Positions 6,688-12,925 of a stretch of DNA of 13,059 bases are shown one piece after another. The stretch is taken from positions 1 through 13,059 of the forward strand of contig JBBSHE010000063.1 of assembly GCA_038253325.1 (NCBI GenBank), in the 5' to 3' direction. Under the pieces are notes generated by a model. That model saw nothing but the letters and a program-made list of their open reading frames with translations, did not search any database and was not told where the DNA came from. The position numbers and the translations under genes are program-made. Source of the DNA: JBBSHE01 sp038253325 (lineage in GTDB: Bacteria; Actinomycetota; Actinomycetes; Propionibacteriales; Nocardioidaceae). The first letter of the stretch is position 1; every line of letters starts with the position of its first letter.

Positions 6688-7553
6688 GTGGTCCGACGCG
6701 CTCGCGAGGCGACGCGGCGTCCGGTCAAGGGATGCTTGATCGGCCTGCGTTGCCGGAGCCACTGCCGTATCCGGTGGTCGACAACCACTGTCACCTGGAC
6801 ATCGTGGACGGCCAGAGCTGGTTGGAGCCGGATGAGGCGCTGGCCCTGGCTGGGTCGGTCGGCGTGCCGCGGATCGTGCAGATCGGATGTGACCTGCCGG
6901 GCGCACGGTGGGCGGTGGAGACGGCGACGGCGTACGGTGCGATCGTCGCCGGTGTCGCGATCCACCCGAACGAAGCGCCGCGGCTGGCCGATCTCCACGC
7001 TGCGCTCGGCAAGATCGAGTCGTTGGCGGGTTCGCCGCGGGTGCGGGCGATCGGAGAGACCGGGCTCGACTACTTCCGTACCGGCGAGGACGGCGTCGAG
7101 GCACAGCGGACGTCGTTCGCCGCACACATCGCGTTGGCACATCGGCTCGGTAAGTCGCTCGTCATTCACGACCGGGACGCACATGCAGACGTGCTGTCGA
7201 TGCTCGAGGAGCATGGCGTTCCCGACCGGACGATCCTGCACTGCTTCTCCGGCGACGCCCAGTTCGCCCGGCGCTGTCTCGATCTCGGTTGCTACCTGTC
7301 GTTCGCTGGCACGGTGACGTTCAAGAACGCGGACAACGTCCGCGACGCCCTGCGGGTCGCTCCGTCGGACCGAATCCTGGTCGAGACGGATGCGCCATTC
7401 CTTGCTCCGTCGCCGCACCGGGGGCGCCCGAACGCGTCGTACCTGATCCCGACGACCGTACGCGCAATGGCCGAGATCCGTGGCGCGGAGCTCGAGGACG
7501 TGTGCCGAGCGATCGCGGCCAACACCTTCGCCGCGTTCGGAGGCTCGTGGTAG
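6684..7553 (+). CDS. tatD: TatD-family metal-dependent hydrolase / 3'-5' DNase
   Basis: The 289-residue product has all TatD metal ligands: H35 and H37 (DNHCHLD), E125 (GETGLDYFR), H162 (VIHDRDAH), H186 (HCFSGD) and D236 (VETDAPFL). PSPHRGRPNAS and ANTFAAFGG complete the family pattern. TatD-like enzymes are cytoplasmic two-metal nucleases implicated in DNA and RNA quality control; despite the name they are not part of the Tat translocase. GTG at 6684 overlaps the metG stop (GTGA), the usual sign of translational coupling. The N-terminus is about 30 residues longer than minimal TatD; a later ATG at 6732 (M17) is the alternative start. The M. tuberculosis orthologue also follows metS and precedes rpfB. 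Confidence 0.95.
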   Translation: MSGPTRSRGDAASGQGMLDRPALPEPLPYPVVDNHCHLDIVDGQSWLEPDEALALAGSVGVPRIVQIGCDLPGARWAVETATAYGAIVAGVAIHPNEAPRLADLHAALGKIESLAGSPRVRAIGETGLDYFRTGEDGVEAQRTSFAAHIALAHRLGKSLVIHDRDAHADVLSMLEEHGVPDRTILHCFSGDAQFARRCLDLGCYLSFAGTVTFKNADNVRDALRVAPSDRILVETDAPFLAPSPHRGRPNASYLIPTTVRAMAEIRGAELEDVCRAIAANTFAAFGGSW

Positions 7554-7559
7554 ACCCAG

Positions 7560-7588
7560 TTGTGCGTCTGGCTCATGGTGGCTAAGGT
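7560..7588 (+). promoter_or_regulatory. Sigma-70-type promoter of rpfB
   Basis: TTGTGC (7560-7565) and TAAGGT (7583-7588) are separated by exactly 17 bases, immediately after the tatD stop (7551-7553). Transcription would start near 7595 and give a leader of about 83 bases. This is the best-formed promoter in the window. Confidence 0.6.
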
Positions 7589-7601
7589 CAGGTGCTTGTG
7601 G

Positions 7602-7655
7602 CCGGAAGCAGGTCCAGTCCCCTCCGTGCCTCGCACGGTGGCACCTGCGGTCCGG
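7602..7655 (+). promoter_or_regulatory. Nested stem-loop leader upstream of rpfB (candidate RNA switch)
   Basis: Three nested perfect pairings occur: CCGGA (7602-7606) with TCCGG (7651-7655), GCAGGT (7608-7613) with ACCTGC (7643-7648), and CCGTGC (7624-7629) with GCACGG (7633-7638) around a CTC loop. A competing pairing, GTGCC (7626-7630) with GGCAC (7640-7644), would break both the inner hairpin and the middle stem. There is no U-tract, so control would be at translation or by Rho rather than an intrinsic terminator. The likely SD, TTGGAG (7668-7673), lies 13 bases past the outer stem. In M. tuberculosis the rpfB-ksgA-ispE operon has been reported to be governed by an RNA switch in its leader. 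I see no match to a named riboswitch class here. Confidence 0.5.
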
Positions 7656-7677
7656 AGAGTACGACCCTTGGAGCACA

Positions 7678-8811
7678 GTGTCGAAACGGTCCGTCATCAT
7701 CGCCGCCGCCGTAAGCCTGCTCGCCATTATGATCGCCGGGGCCATCACGTTCTCGTCGTTACGCAAGACGGTGACCGTGTCGCTCGACGGTAAGGAGCAA
7801 CGCTTCGTCACGTACGACGACACCGTCGGTGACGTGCTCGCAGACCACAACATCACGATCGGACCGCATGACGACGTGGCACCGTCCCCCGACGCGAAGG
7901 TGGACGACGGCACCCGGATCGCGGTCGCCTTCGGGCGTCCGCTCACGTTGACGATCGACGGCGCGACCAAGAGATACTGGACGACCGCGACGACGATCAA
8001 CGATGCACTCGACCAGCTGGGCCAGCGCTTCGGCACCGGCGCAGAACTCTCCACGAGCCGGTCGGCCACGATCGGCCGTCGCGGCCTCGCGTTGACGATC
8101 AGGACGCCGAAGCAGGTCACGCTGCTCGTCGGCCGGCAGCACAAACGACACGTCACGACCACCGGCGTGACCGTCGGCGACGCGCTCATTGACCTCGGGA
8201 TCACCACCGACAGTGACGACGTCATCCACCCCGCCTTGGGCAGGCGGATCGACGACGGGTCGCGGATCGTCGTCAAGCGCGTGCATCGATTCCGGTCCAC
8301 CGTCGTCGAGACAGTGCCGTACCGGACGATCGTGCGCAGCGACCCGACGCTGACCGTCGGCCGGGTCCGCGTCGCTCGCGCCGGCACTCCAGGCACCGAG
8401 CGGCTCACCTACCGGGTCCGCAAGGTCAACGGCGTGCTCCGGACCAAGAAGCTGGTCAGGACGGTGCCGGTGAGGGCAGCGGTGAACGAGATCGAGTACC
8501 ACGGTACGAAGCCCGCACCGCCGCCGCATAAGACGAGCCCGCCGCCGAACTACGCCGGTGGCGACACGGTCTGGGACCAGATCGCACAGTGTGAGTCGGG
8601 GGGCAACTGGGCGATCAACACGGGCAACGGCTATTCCGGTGGTTTGCAGTTCGCCCCATCAACCTGGCTGTCAAACGGCGGCGGTGCGTTCGCACCGTAC
8701 GCGTACCAGGCAACGCGCGAAGAACAGATCATCGTCGCGGAGCGGATCCGTGCGGCGACCGGTGGCTATGGGTCGTGGCCGGCCTGCGCCGCCAGCCTCG
8801 GCCTGCTCTAG
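7678..8811 (+). CDS. rpfB: Resuscitation-promoting factor RpfB (DUF348 x3, G5, Rpf lysozyme-like domain)
   Basis: A 377-residue exported peptidoglycan-cleaving enzyme linked to regrowth from dormancy. Residues 5-27 (SVIIAAAVSLLAIMIAGAITF) form a signal or signal-anchor helix; there is no lipobox cysteine, unlike M. tuberculosis RpfB. Three DUF348 repeats follow at about 30-86, 87-145 and 146-202, then a G5 domain at about 203-275 (VVETVPYRTIVRSDPTLTVG), a Pro-rich linker (279-291) and the Rpf catalytic domain 297-377 (VWDQIAQCESGGNWAINTGN; YSGGLQFAPSTW). The catalytic glutamate is E306, and C305/C370 would form the conserved disulfide. GTG at 7678 was chosen because TTGGAG ends four bases upstream and the membrane helix follows directly; the open frame upstream to 7480 overlaps tatD and is not homologous. 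Confidence 0.95.
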   Translation: MSKRSVIIAAAVSLLAIMIAGAITFSSLRKTVTVSLDGKEQRFVTYDDTVGDVLADHNITIGPHDDVAPSPDAKVDDGTRIAVAFGRPLTLTIDGATKRYWTTATTINDALDQLGQRFGTGAELSTSRSATIGRRGLALTIRTPKQVTLLVGRQHKRHVTTTGVTVGDALIDLGITTDSDDVIHPALGRRIDDGSRIVVKRVHRFRSTVVETVPYRTIVRSDPTLTVGRVRVARAGTPGTERLTYRVRKVNGVLRTKKLVRTVPVRAAVNEIEYHGTKPAPPPHKTSPPPNYAGGDTVWDQIAQCESGGNWAINTGNGYSGGLQFAPSTWLSNGGGAFAPYAYQATREEQIIVAERIRAATGGYGSWPACAASLGLL

Positions 8812-8880
8812 TACGGTCCCGGCCTCCACGCGCCCGCAAAGCTCGATACCGGCAGCGCCGCCCACCGGCCGCCGCTTTCC

Positions 8881-8959
8881 CAGGTTAACGTGGGAACTCT
8901 GCACTTCACCCAGGTAATTACCTGGGTGAAGTGTCGACAACATGGGTGAAGCGAGTTCC
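8881..8959. repeat. Inverted-repeat cluster with a perfect 32-bp palindrome between rpfB and rsmA
   Basis: Bases 8902-8933 form a perfect palindrome: arm CACTTCACCCAGGTAA (8902-8917) followed directly by its complement. It is nested in a second inverted repeat: GGAACTC (8893-8899) plus CTTCACCCA (8905-8913) face TGGGTGAAG (8943-8951) plus GAGTTCC (8953-8959), with small spacer differences. Thus CTTCACCCA appears once forward and twice inverted. Just upstream, CCCAGGTTAACGTGGG (about 8879-8894) is a near-palindrome of the same flavour. There is no T-tract. It may be a strong U-less terminator for rpfB, an operator, or a mobile-element relic. Confidence 0.7.
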
Positions 8960-8983
8960 TAGCCGACAAACGACTGGCAGGAG

Positions 8984-9011
8984 GGCCGGCACCCACACAC
9001 ACCAGCCGGCC
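8984..9011 (+). promoter_or_regulatory. Hairpin in the rsmA upstream region
   Basis: GGCCGGC (8984-8990) pairs perfectly with GCCGGCC (9005-9011) around a 14-base CA-rich loop. It lies 45 bases before the rsmA start. TGATAC (9027-9032) downstream is a possible -10 box but has no -35 at the right distance. No Shine-Dalgarno is evident before GTG 9056. The role is unknown; it could be a second terminator or a leader structure. The remaining part of the 8812-9055 spacer (8812-8878) shows only G/C-rich sequence with no gene. Confidence 0.35.
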
Positions 9012-9055
9012 ATCCACGACGCCGCCTGATACACAGACGCCGCAGCCGCCAGACT

Positions 9056-9973
9056 GTGCTGGTGAACGAGGCCGACTTTGGATCGCCGCAGCGCGCCAGG
9101 TTGCTGGGTGCGTCGGACATCCGCCGGCTCGTGCGCGAGGTGGGGCTCCGCCCGAGGAGACAACGTGGCCAGAACTTCGTCATCGACCCGAACACGGTGC
9201 GACGCATCGCCCGAACTGCCGAGCTCGCCGGTGATGATGTCGTACTAGAGGTCGGGCCGGGCCTGGGATCGCTCACGCTCGCCCTGTTGGAAAGCGGCGC
9301 CTTGGTGACGGCCGTTGAGATCGACCCGTTGCTCGCCGAAGCGCTGCCGAGCACGGTCGCCGCGCGGTTCCCGGTTGCCGCCGGCCGCTGCCGAGTGGTA
9401 TGCGCCGACGCTCTGCGGCTCGACGTCGTCCCCGGTCCCGCTCCGACGACCCTGGTGGCGAATCTGCCGTATAACGTTGCCGTACCCGTCCTGCTCCACC
9501 TGCTCGACGTCGTCCCGACCGTGCAGCGCGGCCTCGTCCTGGTGCAGAAGGAGGTGGCCGACCGGTTGTCGGCAGCTCCCGGTTCACGTACGTATGGGGT
9601 GCCCAGCGTGAAGGCAGCCTGGTACGCCGAGGTACGCCAGGCCGGACTGGTCAGCCGGTCGGTGTTCTGGCCCGTGCCGCATGTCGACTCTGGTCTCGTC
9701 GCGATCAGGCGACGAGAGCCTCCCACCGGGTCTGTCGGTCGCGATCGGGTGTTTGCGGTGGTCGATGCGGCGTTCGCGACGCGACGCAAGACGCTGCGCG
9801 GGTGCCTGGCGACGCTGGCCGGAACGCCTGAGCGGGCAGCAGCCATCCTGGCCGCGGCCGGGGTCGACCCGAGTGCGCGCGGAGAGACCCTCCGTATCGA
9901 AGAGTTCTGCCGGATCGCCGAGGAGCTCGTCTCGCGGTCCGCGTCGAAGCCCGAGTCAACGTCCGAGCCGTAG
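9056..9973 (+). CDS. rsmA: 16S rRNA (adenine1518-N6/adenine1519-N6)-dimethyltransferase RsmA/KsgA
   Basis: The 305-residue product dimethylates A1518 and A1519 in the 3' hairpin of 16S rRNA, a late 30S assembly step and kasugamycin-sensitivity determinant. Motifs in order: RRQRGQNFVIDPNTVRRIA (about 34-52), SAM-binding LEVGPGLGSLTLALLE (64-79), acidic VEID (87-90), and catalytic NLPYN (136-140), followed by QKEVADRL, YGVPSV and FWPVPHVDSGLV, then AAFATRRKTLRG. All are canonical. GTG at 9056 or GTG at 9062 could start it; neither has a good SD. The rpfB-rsmA-ispE order is the conserved actinobacterial arrangement, but here a 244-bp spacer with strong inverted repeats splits rpfB from rsmA. It ends 10 bases before ispE. 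Confidence 0.95.
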   Translation: MLVNEADFGSPQRARLLGASDIRRLVREVGLRPRRQRGQNFVIDPNTVRRIARTAELAGDDVVLEVGPGLGSLTLALLESGALVTAVEIDPLLAEALPSTVAARFPVAAGRCRVVCADALRLDVVPGPAPTTLVANLPYNVAVPVLLHLLDVVPTVQRGLVLVQKEVADRLSAAPGSRTYGVPSVKAAWYAEVRQAGLVSRSVFWPVPHVDSGLVAIRRREPPTGSVGRDRVFAVVDAAFATRRKTLRGCLATLAGTPERAAAILAAAGVDPSARGETLRIEEFCRIAEELVSRSASKPESTSEP

Positions 9974-9983
9974 GGTTGTCGGC

Positions 9984-10889
9984 GTGGAGAGCGTGACCGT
10001 TCGGGCGCCGGCGAAGATCAACCTGTCGCTGACCGTCGGTGCGCCCGACGCCCATGGGTACCATCCCGTATCGTCGGTGTACCAGGCGATCGGGCTCTTC
10101 GACGAGATCAAGGCCCGCGAAGCGCCCGACGGGGAGTTCACGATCACGGTCAGTGGCGAGGGCGAACGTACGCTTCCGCTCGACGACTCCAACCTCGCCG
10201 TCGCCGCCGCCCGAGCACTGGCCAAGGAGTGTGAGATCCCCGCCGGCGTCGCGCTCCACCTGCACAAGTCCATCGCCGTGTCAGGGGGTCTCGCCGGCGG
10301 GAGTGCCGACGCGGCTGGTGCGTTGGTGGCGTGCGATGCGCTGTGGCGATGCCGGCTATCGCGTGAACGCATGGTTGAGGTCGCCGCTGCTCTCGGCAGT
10401 GACGTCCCCTTCTGCTTGACCGCCGGACTCGCAATCGGCACCGGCCGGGGCGAGGTCGTGTCTCCGATCCTCGCCAAGGGCAGCTACGAGTGGGTGCTGG
10501 CCTACGCAGACAGTGGGCTGTCCACCGCGGAGGTGTACGCGCAGCTGGACGCGATGCGCGTCCCGGACGACATGGGGCCGCTCGGTCCTCCCGAGGTGCT
10601 GCTGGCCGCGCTGCGTTCCGGTGACTCCTACGACGTCGGCCTGGCGCTGTTCAACGACCTGCAGCCCGCCGCTCTGCGGATGCGACCGGCGCTGCGGCGG
10701 ACGCTCGAAGTGGGCGAGGATGCCGGCGCTCTCGGGTCGATCGTGTCCGGATCCGGGCCAACCTGCCTGTTCCTCGCCGCGGACGACGAGCACGCGATCG
10801 ACATTGCGGTCGCTTTGTCGAGTTCCGGGTTGTGCCGTGCGGTGCAGCGAGCGACCGGACCCGTACCGGGTCCTCGGGTGATTGCCTGA
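9984..10889 (+). CDS. ispE: 4-diphosphocytidyl-2-C-methyl-D-erythritol kinase IspE
   Basis: The 301-residue GHMP-family kinase phosphorylates CDP-methylerythritol in the MEP isoprenoid pathway, feeding polyprenyl-phosphate carriers for the cell wall and for Pmt. The start VESVTVRAPAKINLSLTVG contains the catalytic lysine K11. The ATP-binding glycine-rich loop is AVSGGLAGGSADAAGALV (98-115), D140 in LGSDVPFCLTAG is the catalytic base, and FNDLQPAAL and SIVSGSGPTCLFL complete the GHMP motifs. GTG at 9984 is preceded by AGGG eight bases upstream; GTG at 9993 is a second possibility, three codons later. It follows rsmA by 10 bp, so the two are almost certainly co-transcribed. The stop codon is part of a terminator-like hairpin. 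Confidence 0.95.
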   Translation: MESVTVRAPAKINLSLTVGAPDAHGYHPVSSVYQAIGLFDEIKAREAPDGEFTITVSGEGERTLPLDDSNLAVAAARALAKECEIPAGVALHLHKSIAVSGGLAGGSADAAGALVACDALWRCRLSRERMVEVAAALGSDVPFCLTAGLAIGTGRGEVVSPILAKGSYEWVLAYADSGLSTAEVYAQLDAMRVPDDMGPLGPPEVLLAALRSGDSYDVGLALFNDLQPAALRMRPALRRTLEVGEDAGALGSIVSGSGPTCLFLAADDEHAIDIAVALSSSGLCRAVQRATGPVPGPRVIA

Positions 10890-10901
10890 TCCGCTCAGGC
10901 A
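10883..10901. terminator. Terminator-like hairpin at the ispE stop
   Basis: TGCCTGA (10883-10889, including the ispE stop) pairs perfectly with TCAGGCA (10895-10901) around TCCGC. No T-run follows, which is common for actinomycete terminators. It sits in the 47-bp gap between convergent ispE and the aldo/keto reductase. A second perfect hairpin, GACCCG-GAA-CGGGTC (10941-10955), overlaps the last codons of the reductase and could end transcription from the other side. Confidence 0.45.
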
Positions 10902-10936
10902 GGGTCGGCGCGGTCGTGCGGTGTCGGTCACACGAG

Positions 10937-11929
10937 TCAGGACCCGGAACGGGTCGTGGCCGGTACCGCGAACGAGCGTCGATCGCCGGCCCAGGCGCCG
11001 GGCGGCACCACCTCGTCGAGGCGCCGCAGATCGTCGACGCTGAGCGCGACGTCGGCCGCAGCGGCGTTATCCGCGATCCGATCGACACGCCGGGTGCCGG
11101 GGATGGGCACGACGTCGCTGCCCTGCGCCAGCAGCCAGGCCAGCGCAAGCTGACCCGGGCTGATGCCGAGAGTCGCGGCCAGCCTGCGAAGGGCCGCGAC
11201 CTGCGCCAGGTTTCGCTCGAGGTTGGCGTCCTGAAAACGGGGGTCGGTGCGGCGGAACTCGCTCGAGTGCAGTCCTTCCCGGTCGAGGGTCGCCGTCAGC
11301 AGGCCCCGGCCGAGGGGACTGTAGGGCACGATGCCGACACCGAGCCGGCGCGCCTCTGGGATCAGGTCGAGCTCAGGCTCGCGCCAGGCCAGCGACCACT
11401 CGAACTGTACGGCGGCGATGGGATGGACGGTGACGGCCTCCGCAAGCTGGGCGGGGGTGACCTCACAGACGCCGAGGTGTCGGACCTTGCCCTCGTGCAC
11501 GAGCGCCGCCATCGCCTCGACCGTCTCCGCGATCGGGATGTCCGGGTCGACTCGATGCAAGTAGTACAGGTCGATGACGTCGACGCCGAGTCGCTCGAGC
11601 GACGCCTCCGCATGGCCGCGGACGTGTTCTGGCTTCCCGTCCAGGTGCACCCCCTGATCGCGACGGACGATGCCGAACTTCGTCGCCACCTGGACGGCAT
11701 GGGCCTGCTCTCCGAGGGCGCTCAGCGCTCGGGCGATGAGCGATTCGTTGTGTCCCTGGCCGTAGCTCATCGCGGTGTCCAGCATTGTCACGCCCAGCTC
11801 GATCGCCCGATGGATCGATGTGATCGACTCCCGGTCGTCGGTGGCCCCGTAGCCCTGGGAGAAGCCCATGCAGCCCAGGCCGAGTGCGGAGGTGGCGAGG
11901 CCGGTGCGTCCTAACTGTCGTTGTTCCAT
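10937..11929 (-). CDS. Aldo/keto reductase
   Basis: The 330-residue protein is a cytosolic NADPH-dependent (beta/alpha)8-barrel oxidoreductase. It begins MEQRQLGRTGLATSALGLGC and carries the catalytic tetrad D51 and Y56 (MLDTAMSYGQGHNE), K84 (VATKFG) and H125 (LYYLHRVD). VGIVPYSPLGRGLL and VPIPGTRRVDRIADN, the latter near the cofactor 2'-phosphate site, follow. The pattern resembles the AKR13/YakC-like group acting on aldehydes or phenylglyoxals; the true substrate cannot be told. ATG 11929 was chosen because homology begins at MEQRxLGxTG; GGAG lies only two bases upstream, and ATG 11950 is an in-frame alternative. It is divergent from a LysR regulator 78 bp away, which probably controls it, and convergent with ispE. 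Confidence 0.93.
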   Translation of the reverse strand: MEQRQLGRTGLATSALGLGCMGFSQGYGATDDRESITSIHRAIELGVTMLDTAMSYGQGHNESLIARALSALGEQAHAVQVATKFGIVRRDQGVHLDGKPEHVRGHAEASLERLGVDVIDLYYLHRVDPDIPIAETVEAMAALVHEGKVRHLGVCEVTPAQLAEAVTVHPIAAVQFEWSLAWREPELDLIPEARRLGVGIVPYSPLGRGLLTATLDREGLHSSEFRRTDPRFQDANLERNLAQVAALRRLAATLGISPGQLALAWLLAQGSDVVPIPGTRRVDRIADNAAAADVALSVDDLRRLDEVVPPGAWAGDRRSFAVPATTRSGS

Positions 11930-11984
11930 GACTCCACGGTGCCCACCCATGAGCGATAAGTCCAAGACCATCTTGTGCTGGGAC

Positions 11985-12003
11985 TCATCGCGATCCATGA
12001 TGA
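11985..12003. promoter_or_regulatory. LysR-type binding site TCAT-N11-ATGA in the divergent intergenic region
   Basis: TCAT (11985-11988) and ATGA (12000-12003) are perfect inverted arms with an 11-base spacer, fitting the T-N11-A rule of LysR recognition sites. It lies 5 bases before the regulator ATG at 12008 and about 56 bases from the reductase start, so the regulator could repress itself and activate the reductase. A second small palindrome, CAAGA-CCA-TCTTG (11963-11975), lies just upstream and may be an additional site or a promoter element. Confidence 0.5.
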
Positions 12004-12007
12004 ATCG

Positions 12008-12907
12008 ATGGAGCTTCGCCAGCTCGTCTATTTCGATGCGGTCGTGCGGCACGGCGGCTTCACCCGCGCCGCCGAGCAGCTCCGCGTGGCCCAGCCGGCG
12101 ATCTCTGCCCAGATCCGGCGCCTGGAGACCGAGCTGGGAACCGTACTCCTGCAGCGCACCACCCGCCGGATGTCCCTCACCCATGGCGGCGAGCTGTTCT
12201 TGGCACGGACCCGGCGCGTACTGGAGCAGCTCGACGGAGCCCGCGCCGACCTGAACGAGCTCGCCGACGTGCTGCGCGGACATGTCCGCATCGGCGCCAC
12301 GCCGGTCCTCGGGTCGGTTGATCTGCCCGCAACGATGGCTGCGTTCCGCCGCAGCTACCCGGGCGTCGCGCTCACGCTCCGGTCCGGCCTCATCGCCGAC
12401 CTCGTCGCCGGGCTGGACGGGGGTGAGGTCGACATCGTGATCGGTCCGGTCCATACCGAGCTGCCCCGGCGCTACACCGCGCATGCACTCGTCGACGAGA
12501 GCCTGGTCCTGATCGCCCCGCCCGGGCATCGACTGGCCAACGACCGGGCTGGACGGCTCGCCGCGGCGAAGGACGAGTGGTTCGTCTGCCTACCGGCCGG
12601 AAGCGGGCTGCACGCCATTCTCACTGCCGCGGCTGCGGCCGAAGGCTTCGTCCCCCGCATCGAGTTCGAGACCCACAGCCCGGCGAGCATCCGCGAACTT
12701 GTCTCCGCCGGCCTCGGTGTCGCGTTGCTGGCGGAGTCGGCGGCGCGTGCACCTGGCCCACCCGTCGACATCTGCCGTCTTCGGGATGCGCCGCGACACC
12801 CGCCGATCGGCGTCGTCGCGCTTCGTGACCCGGCGCTCGCGCCGGCACCCCGCGCGTTTGGCGCCTATCTTCGCCGATCGCTGCACCACAACCGGCTCCC
12901 CTCCTGA
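12008..12907 (+). CDS. LysR-family transcriptional regulator
   Basis: The 299-residue protein has the LysR helix-turn-helix at residues 1-60 (MELRQLVYFDAVVRHGGFTR, AAEQLRVAQPAISAQIRRLE, TELGTVLLQRTTRRMSLTHG) and a periplasmic-binding-like effector domain from about 90 (GHVRIGATPVLGSVDLPATM; DIVIGPVH; LVLIAPPGHRLA; SIRELVSAGLGVALLAESAA). The ATG at 12008 matches the family start; an earlier in-frame TTG/ATG region to 11975 is not homologous. No SD is seen. TTGTGC (11973-11978) with CATGAT (11996-12001) at 17 bases would place transcription at the ATG itself. It is divergent from the aldo/keto reductase and probably its regulator. The effector is unknown. Confidence 0.93.
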   Translation: MELRQLVYFDAVVRHGGFTRAAEQLRVAQPAISAQIRRLETELGTVLLQRTTRRMSLTHGGELFLARTRRVLEQLDGARADLNELADVLRGHVRIGATPVLGSVDLPATMAAFRRSYPGVALTLRSGLIADLVAGLDGGEVDIVIGPVHTELPRRYTAHALVDESLVLIAPPGHRLANDRAGRLAAAKDEWFVCLPAGSGLHAILTAAAAAEGFVPRIEFETHSPASIRELVSAGLGVALLAESAARAPGPPVDICRLRDAPRHPPIGVVALRDPALAPAPRAFGAYLRRSLHHNRLPS

Positions 12908-12913
12908 GGTGTG

Positions 12914-12919
12914 TACGGT
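12914..12919 (+). promoter_or_regulatory. -10 box for leaderless transcript of the right-edge gene
   Basis: TACGGT lies at exactly -12 to -7 relative to GTG 12926. No SD precedes the start. This is the pattern expected for leaderless initiation. No clear -35 is seen; it would fall in the end of the LysR gene. Confidence 0.4.
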
Positions 12920-12925
12920 CGAGTG

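Noticed and set aside
7589..7647. CAGGTGC (7589-7595) pairing with GCACCTG (7641-7647) as an alternative leader stem
   Set aside because: The left arm lies mostly upstream of the predicted transcription start near 7595, so it would not be in the RNA unless the start is earlier.
7560..7677. c-di-AMP (ydaO-type) or cobalamin riboswitch upstream of rpfB
   Set aside because: The leader is only about 83 bases from the predicted start and lacks the conserved cores of either class.
6459..8408. A 649-codon open frame on the minus strand across metG, tatD and rpfB
   Set aside because: It is a high-GC antisense shadow; its translation is Arg/Ser/Pro-rich without any domain, and the plus strand carries three clear families.
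8880..8960. CRISPR repeats
   Set aside because: The copies are few, inverted and without spacers of constant length; no cas gene is nearby.
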